Source of the DNA: CALVUJ01 sp045119835
GTDB lineage: Bacteria; Bacillota_I; Bacilli_A; RFN20; DUOF01
Length of the DNA stretch: 5,383 nt
Direction: 5' to 3'
Assembly: GCA_045119835.1 (NCBI GenBank)
Contig: JBGVED010000076.1
Span: forward strand, 1 to 5,383
The notes under the pieces were generated by a model. The model did not search any database and was not told the origin of the DNA. It saw only the letters and a list, made by a program, of their open reading frames with translations. The translations under genes were made by a program, and so were the position numbers. This document shows positions 1 through 5,383 of this stretch, in pieces (position 1 is the stretch's first letter; each line of letters opens with the position of its first letter).

Positions 1-3000
1 AGTATTAGAGAGTTATGGAGTAGGATACTTAAATATTTTAGTAGAAGATAAAGTAGAGAATATAAGTATAATAAGAGTAGAATTCAATAAGACGATAAAT
101 AGTATAGCGCCATCATTTGAGTTAGAATTGGATGGAGAGGCAGTAATAAATGGAAAACCAGTATTAGAGAAACCATTAAAAGAAAAAGAATTAGAAGTAA
201 AATTAGTAGAGGAAGAACTAGGAGAAACAGTAAGTTATAAAGTATGTGATAGAAACATCAAGTTAGGTAAAGCAAACGAGATGTATGAAAATTGCGAAGG
301 AAAAGAAGTAGTAATAGAAAGAGCAATGGTAGGAGATAGCATAGAATATAAATTAAGCGGATTAGAGAATAAAGTATATATAGTAAAAGTAGAAGATAAA
401 TGGGGAAATAAGAGTTATAAGTATGTAAAAGTAAATACATTAGATAGCGAAGCGCCTATATTTGAAAAAGATTTCAAGATAGAGTTAGTAAATAAATTAG
501 AAAAAGATAAGTTATTGAAGGAAGAGAGAAATGATGGAATCTTAATAGGATATAGTGAAATAAAAGAAGCAGAAGCAAACTTAAATAGATTTGTATATGG
601 TGGAGGAGAGTTAAGCTTAGTATATACAGGTAAGTCAATAAAGGAAAACTTATTAGAAGGATATAGTTCAACTCAAAAAGTATATATAAAGATTTGTTAT
701 AATAATGAATGTAAAGCAGTAAATACAGTAGAAGTAAATATAGATAAAGAAGGATATAATATAGGAAGTAGTATAAACTTAAATGAATTATTTGAAGTAG
801 AGAGATTTGTTGGAACAATAAAATATCAAATTGTAGATGAAGCAGGAAATGAAGGAGAAGAAAGAAGTTTCTATGTAGAGAAGAAGGATAAAGTAGAGTC
901 AACAATTAGGACAGTATTAAGTAATTCATTAACAACATATGAATATAGAAATGAATATAATGTAACATATACAAGTGATAAGTTGGGATTAATGATAGAT
1001 AAGGTAGAGTATTACCTAGTAAAAGATGGAAATGAATATTGTAAGAGCGTCATAAATGAGATGGAAGTAAGTAATATAGCGTGTGCAAATCTAGATGGAT
1101 TGTATACAGTAAGATACACAATAACAGATAAGTTAGGATTTGTGTTCGATGCAACTGCAGAGGTTGAGGGAGTTGAGTTAACTACTGAGGCTATTGATAC
1201 TACTGTTCCAGTAAACAAAAAAGTTAATGATAAGGGAATTGAAATTATTACTTTAAGGCTACAAAAAGTTGGTGAAGGTTATTCATTAGTTTATAACGTA
1301 GATTTAGAAAACGAGTTTGAGAAAAATTCTGTTGTCCGTGTGTACTATGGTGATGAAAGTGAATATTTTGGTTGTAAGATTGTAGATGCTCATAAAGTTC
1401 AAAGTGGAGAATGCGGAATAATTGATGCATCTAAGTTTGATGGTTCTAGAATTAGCTTTAAGACAGCTATTGTGGATAAAGCAGGAAATGTTAGTGCTGA
1501 TAGTCAAGAATATACATTAGAGAAGAATGAAACTAGAAGCTTCAATATCCTAAGACCTAAATATGATCCAGATACAAAGGTTATTACAATTAGCATTGAC
1601 GTTTCAAATCCTGTAGGTAATGTACAAAGATTTGAATATTATGTGGCTGGAGTTAAGAGGGAATTTAATACAATTGGAGTAAATAACAGATATAAGATTG
1701 AAATTAATGAAGAGGATTACCCTGATTTGTTTAGTGATGGTGTAATTAATTTAACAATGCAAGTAAAAGTATTTGATGAATATACAGTTAATGAAGGTAC
1801 TATTGATGGTGAATTATTAGAAATAGGACAAATTGGTAAATCAAAACAAGTTAATATTGCTTTTGATACAAACGATCCTGTTGTAGCTATAAATGCAGAA
1901 ACAGGAAAGATTATTAAGACTGATGATATAGTTAATAGATTTAGCTTTGATTTAATTGGTAAAGATGCAAATAATGTTAGCGTTCAAGCATTGATTCAAA
2001 GAACAACTGATGTAGCAGCACAAGAAACTATTACTAAATATAACTTCAATACTCAATATGTAAGTTGTAAGTATTGTGTTGGTGGGGTAGTAGTTGAAGG
2101 AAATGAGATATTATTACCAAAAGATGCAAGTTTGAGAACTGGTATATATCAAATTGTATTATATGTAGAAGATGAGATAGGAAATAGAAATGTAGCTACG
2201 AAGGTAATAAATATAGATAATGCAAAACCAATCTTTAATATGCTAGCTGGAAGCATTGATAATCATATACAAAGAGGAGATTATAAAGTATATGGTCAAT
2301 TAATGAAGGTAAGTGTAACTGATAAAGTAACAACAAGTTCGACAGAATATTATAGTGGTATAAAGAGTTTTGTAGTAAGAAATGTAGCAACAGGTGTGGA
2401 GACTCAAATATTAGAAGAAGCATATAATAATGTATCATTTGGTGGAAAAACAGCAAACTTTAATGATGGTGAGTATGTTCTAATAGTAGAAGATAGAGCA
2501 GGAAATATAAGAGAACAAAAGATTTTGATAGATATAGAAACTAATGGAATATCACTTACAAGTGAAGAAAATATAGATATTGGAAATAGCATATTTAATA
2601 AAGAAGGATTGAAGAAGTTAAATATAGAATTATATGAAAAGATGTCTTATATAAGAGTAGAGTTCAAGATAGGAAGTCAAAGATCGTTGTTAATAGAAAT
2701 GGAAGAAGGAAATTGTAGATACCTAATAGGAACAAACAAGAGTGGTGAGTGTAAAGAGGGCTATGAAGATAAGATTAAATTTGATGTAAATAGTGTAATA
2801 AAAGTAAGTGATATATTAATGTTAATAGGTGAAGATAATATAAATGAAAAAGTAACACAAATGTATATAAGAGCGGATAATATATCAGCATTACCATCAG
2901 AGGTAGAAGTAACTTTAGACTTTATAAAACCAGTAGTATCAGTAAAGAGTTCAATTAACTATAAGCAATTAGAAATATTAAAAGAGATAAAGAATGAAGC

Positions 3001-5383
3001 AACAGGAGTAGAAATCAAATGTGAAGATTCTTATGGAAATAAGACAATAGAATGTAGAAAATATAATGAAAAAGTAGTGACAAGTGAAAATGAAACAGAT
3101 GCGTTATCACAAATTCATAAGATAATAACAGGATATATAAAGACAATAGATAAGAAATCATATTCATCATTTATAGGATTGCCAGGTGAAATGAGGATAA
3201 GCTACTATGATATAGAGAAACCAGGAGAAGTAAAAGCGATAGATGTAGAAGAAGATATGTGGTTTGGAGTAGACATTTTAAAGAAATTAGGAAAGTATGT
3301 AATAGAGTATAGATATAAAGATGCATCAGGAAATGAAGCAGATCCAGTGTATTTAGTAGTAAATGTAATAGATAGTGAAAAACCAACGATGGTAAACTAT
3401 AATAATATAAAATCACTAAATAATATCAATATCGAAGGAAACGAAAAGAACAAATATACAGTAATGGCAATACAAGCAAAAGATAATTATGGATTTGATA
3501 AATTAGGAAGTATAAAAGAAAAAGAAATCTATGAATTTGTATTGTATATGGTAAAGAAGGATGGAAGCAAAGTAGAAGTAGAATTCGATGAGAGTGGAAA
3601 TGGTGTAGTAGATAACAAAGTATACTTAATAAGAAGAATAGATAGAGAAGGAAAAGTAACATATGAATTTATAAGACAAGCGCAATATCAGTTGTCTTAT
3701 ATAGTGGAGGATTATGCACAGAATGAATTAAAGACTCCATTTAAGATAACAATAGAAGTATTCGATAAGTTAGCACCAGATATGGAAGATAGAAACACAA
3801 TAGAAATAGAAGAAGGAAAATATATAGAAATAGAAGGAAAAGAATACGCAATAGAAAAAGATGATAATGGCAAGATAGTAAGAGTAGAAGGAAATAATAA
3901 TGTATATGTAGTAGAAAAAGAAATATTTGAGATAGAAGGAAGAAAATATTATATAGATGAAGCAAATGGAAAAGTAAGAAGAGTATTAAATATAAATAAA
4001 GGAAAAGTATGCTTTGAGGAAGCAAGCGAATGTGAGATAGAGTTAGAGAAGATAGCATCATACGATAAAGAAGATGATGAAGCAAGAGAAGTTAAGTTAT
4101 TGAAAGTAGAGTATTCAGTAGATGGAGTAAAATATACAACAACAAGAGAGTATGAAGTAGAAGAAGCGACAGAAGGATTATTCAAAGTAAAATCAATTAA
4201 GTTTAATTTAGTAGGAAGATATAAAGTAGTATTCTATAGTGAAGATAGTAAGAGCAATAGAAGAGAAGTAGAATATATAGTAGTAGTAGAAGATAGAGAT
4301 GCTCCAGAATTTATAATAAATGAAGGGGTAGTAGAGAAGGAATACATAGAAGAGAAGGAATACGATGAAACATTTGCAAGTGAGATAAGAGGAAATAAAT
4401 ATAGTGGAAAGAATGAAGAAGAGAAGATAGCAAGCTATATAAGAGCATGGATACTTACAAATGTAAGAGTAAGACAAAACTACATAAAAGATGCAAACTT
4501 GAGTTATACGATAGAAGAAATAAGACAGTTAGCAGAATTAGAAGGAAAAGAGTACTTGAAATATGAAGTAAGATTAAAAGCAATAGATAGTAGTAATAAT
4601 GTAAAAGAGATAAAGATAATATATAAAGTAATAGATACAGTAAGTCCAATAGTAGGAGAAGTCGAAATAAGTTTTGATGGAGTAAAAGTAAATGCTATAG
4701 ATAGTGAATTAGTGGATACAAATGCAGATAATATATACTTTAGATTCAAAGGAGGAAGCGATGTAACAAATAAGATCCATCATGAATATAAAGTAATAGT
4801 AAACGGATTAGTACCAACAGAGTGGAGTAAATATGAAGCAGGAAATAGTGCATTTGAGGTAGCTCAACAAGTAGCACTAGGACAAACAAAGACAATCCAA
4901 ATAGCATATAGAGTAGTAGATAAAGTAGGAAATGTAAGTGCAGAGAGAATAGAAGAAGCTGCTAAGAGTGCGACAATAAGAGTAGATAAGAAGGTACCAG
5001 AAATAACAGTAAGAATAGTAGACACAGAGTTAATAAATAATAGCGAAGATTATGAGAATATGTATCAAGGAAGCGGAAGACTTGCAGTTACATTTAATGA
5101 TGATAAGGGAAGAGTAGAAGTATTAGGATATAGAAATAATAAGCTAATAAGAGGAGATAAAGAGAGTCAAATTGGACAAACATATGTAAATGGAGAAACA
5201 AGTGAAGTAAGCGGTTTTGGACATTACAAGTTTGTGGCGAAGGATGCAGCAGGAAATGAGACTGTAAAAGAATTTATCATAATGGCATCAGATAATGTGT
5301 ATACAATGATAGATAATGCAGGATTAAGTGATGCAAGCAGTGCTGTAGAAGAAGAAAAGTCATTTGATTATGTGATACTACAA
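1..5383 (+). CDS. Giant multi-domain Ig-like surface protein, internal fragment (both ends missing)
   Basis: Base 1 is the last base of a codon; the frame runs from base 2 to base 5383 as 1,794 sense codons with no stop. The gene must start upstream and end downstream, so any signal peptide or anchor is out of view. The translation is rich in Glu, Lys, Ile, Val, Asn and Tyr, and consists of Ig-like modules closing with D-x-x-G-N signatures (such as D132-N136, D279-N283, D492-N496, D724-N728, D831-N835, D1107-N1111, D1640-N1644, D1748-N1752). D...P linkers often follow. This matches bacterial surface Ig-like domains of the DUF5011 type. I see no enzyme motif or transmembrane segment. Eight close cysteine pairs fit an exported, disulfide-bearing protein. 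All four Trp codons (W134, W1087, W1483, W1608) are TGG. An adhesin or surface stalk is inferred from architecture; the specific ligand is unknown. The coding call is near certain, the function only moderately so. Confidence 0.93.
1139..2098 (+). other. T-ending codon island within the gene
   Basis: The frame is unbroken here but codon choice changes sharply. By hand count, bases 1139-2098 hold 20 GTT, 14 GTA, 4 GTG and 1 GTC for Val, and 23 ATT against 4 ATA for Ile. The preceding part (2-1138) has 36 GTA and 1 GTT, and 23 ATA against 4 ATT. The following part (2099-5383) has about 94 GTA and only 3 GTT. ACT, GCT, GGT and CCT are also enriched in the island, and the only CGN arginine codon I found (CGT at 1337) is there. 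The left edge is abrupt, at residue 380; the right edge fades through about 2540. The island covers roughly residues 380-699, about three modules. Recombination or module acquisition from a gene with other codon habits is one reading; an assembly join is another. Confidence 0.8.
3020..3055 (+). other. Extra D-x-x-G-N motif inside a cysteine loop
   Basis: Between C1007 and C1018 the protein reads EDSYGNKTIE, an additional D-x-x-G-N signature (D1009-N1013). It lies only 50 residues after the conserved Asp at 959 and 98 before the next at 1107. The surrounding module (977-1127) is longer than most. This could be the remnant of a truncated Ig-like module or simply a turn that resembles the signature. 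Confidence 0.4.
3800..3985 (+). repeat. Short internal repeats (IEIEGKEY-type) in an inserted segment
   Basis: Two adjacent 24-base units at 3800-3823 and 3824-3847 encode IEIEEGKY and IEIEGKEY and share their first 13 bases. A related third unit at 3926-3949 encodes FEIEGRKY. At a longer scale, residues 1276-1295 (3827-3886) and 1310-1328 (3929-3985) align as EIEG-[KR]-x-Y-x-I-x...N-G-K-x-x-R-V, offset by 102 bases. The segment follows linker P1259 and precedes the pair C1337/C1344, inside the longest module (178 residues between conserved Asp positions D1237 and D1415). It probably forms small beta-hairpin repeats inserted in, or placed before, an Ig-like fold. I do not recognise a named family. 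The K-x-Y-x-I-x-x-x-N-G-K rhythm loosely recalls wall-binding hairpin repeats but lacks their aromatic Trp. Confidence 0.65.
4334..4363 (+). repeat. 12-base perfect direct repeat encoding EKEY twice
   Basis: GAGAAGGAATAC occurs at 4334-4345 and again at 4352-4363, separated by 6 bases, giving EKEY-IE-EKEY near the start of the module after P1435. It is in frame, so gain or loss of one 18-base unit would keep the gene open. It may be a small slippage duplication. Confidence 0.6.
5282..5383 (+). other. Segment after the last visible Ig-like module
   Basis: After the signature KDAAGN (to N1752) and its strand KEFIIMA, the protein continues with about 33 residues that include IDNAGLSDASS and an acidic EEEKSFDY stretch. 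The usual D...P linker is absent here, so this may be a spacer or the start of a different domain type. The window ends before it can be classified. Confidence 0.35.

Larger units (their letters stand above)
244..4033 (+). other. Eight paired-cysteine sites, one pair per module
   Basis: I found 16 cysteines in the whole translation, and they form eight close pairs: C82/C98, C232/C237, C347/C361, C458/C471, C689/C692 (CKYC), C905/C917, C1007/C1018 and C1337/C1344. No module has more than one pair and none has an odd cysteine. Modules at about 514-625, 742-848, 1128-1258, 1435-1548, 1549-1665 and 1666-1760 have none. Most pairs lie about 15-55 residues before the closing D-x-x-G-N motif, compatible with a disulfide across a local hairpin or loop. 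Disulfide formation is inferred; the pairing pattern is seen directly. Confidence 0.7.
2..5281 (+). repeat. Array of about 14 divergent Ig-like modules in the protein
   Basis: I placed module boundaries at the D...P linkers or just after the D-x-x-G-N strand. In residues they are approximately: tail of a first module 1-36, then 37-151, 152-292, 293-402, 403-513, 514-625, 626-741, 742-848, 849-976, 977-1127, 1128-1258, 1259-1434, 1435-1548, 1549-1665 and 1666-1760. Linker examples are LDSEAP (147-152), DTNDP (to P626), IDNAKP (to P742), IDSEKP (to P1128), FDKLAP (to P1259), EDRDAP (to P1435) and IDTVSP (to P1549). The conserved D recurs at 16, 132, 279, 376, 492, 592, 724, 831, 959, 1107, 1237, 1415, 1529, 1640 and 1748, with spacings of 97-178 residues. 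A Y-x-V/I-x-Y/V stretch commonly precedes it, as in GKYVIEYRYKDASGN. Sequence identity between modules is low outside this closing motif, so these are old duplications rather than recent copies. Exact boundaries, especially near 292, 513 and 848, are uncertain. Confidence 0.72.

Noticed and set aside
258..905. Open frames on the minus strand (for example 258-440 and 474-905) encoding Leu/Tyr/Ile-rich hydrophobic peptides
   Set aside because: They are the antisense reading of the purine-rich sense codons (complements of GAA, AAG, GTA, ATA read out of phase). Their composition is low-complexity and they lie fully inside the 1,794-codon sense frame.
2066..2077. CKYC (C689-x-x-C692) as a zinc-binding or thioredoxin-like CxxC motif
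   Set aside because: There is no second CxxC or His partner nearby and no thioredoxin context. It fits the general one-pair-per-module cysteine pattern, as its shortest-spaced member.
1139..2098. The codon island as an inserted mobile element or a separate gene
   Set aside because: The frame is continuous on both sides, no inverted or target-site repeats were seen at the edges, and the module signatures continue through it (D492-N496, D592, D724-N728).
3704..3716. GGAGG followed by ATG near 3714, resembling a ribosome binding site and start
   Set aside because: The ATG is out of the coding frame and lies inside an Ig-like module; GGAGG-like strings are expected by chance in such purine-rich coding sequence.
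3800..3985. Repeats at 3800-3985 as a CRISPR array or intergenic tandem repeat
   Set aside because: The units are short and in frame, vary at the DNA level and have no uniform spacers. They are protein-level repeats.
3171..4749. Further Leu/Phe/Ser/Tyr-rich minus-strand open frames across 3171-4749, looking like membrane proteins
   Set aside because: Same antisense artefact: hydrophobicity comes from T-rich complement codons, the frames overlap each other, and the sense strand has the repeated domain signatures.

Overview
The whole window is the interior of one very long protein-coding gene on the + strand. Reading from base 2, the frame stays open for 1,794 consecutive codons to the last base. 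There is no stop, and neither the true start nor the true end is inside the window. I see no second gene, RNA gene, mobile element, CRISPR array, promoter or terminator. Residue numbers below count from the codon at bases 2-4 as residue 1.

The protein looks like a giant secreted or surface-displayed repeat protein. It is a string of about 14 Ig-like (beta-sandwich) modules of roughly 100-180 residues, plus the tail of one more at the left edge. Most modules end in a D-x-x-G-N type signature (for example VDKAGN, VEDRAGN, KDAAGN). A beta-strand and a short D...P linker usually follow, and then the next module begins. This is the C-terminal pattern of bacterial surface Ig-like domains (DUF5011 / Bact_surface_Ig-like and relatives). 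The 16 cysteines fall into eight close pairs, with at most one pair per module, which suggests local disulfides in an exported protein. The likely role is adhesion or a cell-surface stalk. No catalytic domain, signal peptide or cell-wall anchor is visible, because both gene ends are missing.

The DNA is very AT-rich and its coding strand is extremely purine-rich, with C the rarest base. All four tryptophans are TGG and no in-frame TGA occurs, which argues against a UGA=Trp mycoplasma code. The best guess is an AT-rich Bacillota or related uncultured gut-type bacterium, but this is inferred from composition and architecture only.

Layout: modules with almost exclusively A-ending codons (2-1138); an island with T-ending codons (about 1139-2098, fading out by about 2540); then A-ending codons again to the end. 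An acidic/lysine-rich insertion with short internal repeats sits at about 3800-4033, inside the longest module. The main points of interest are the abrupt codon-usage switch inside one gene, the strict cysteine pairing and the repeat-bearing insertion.
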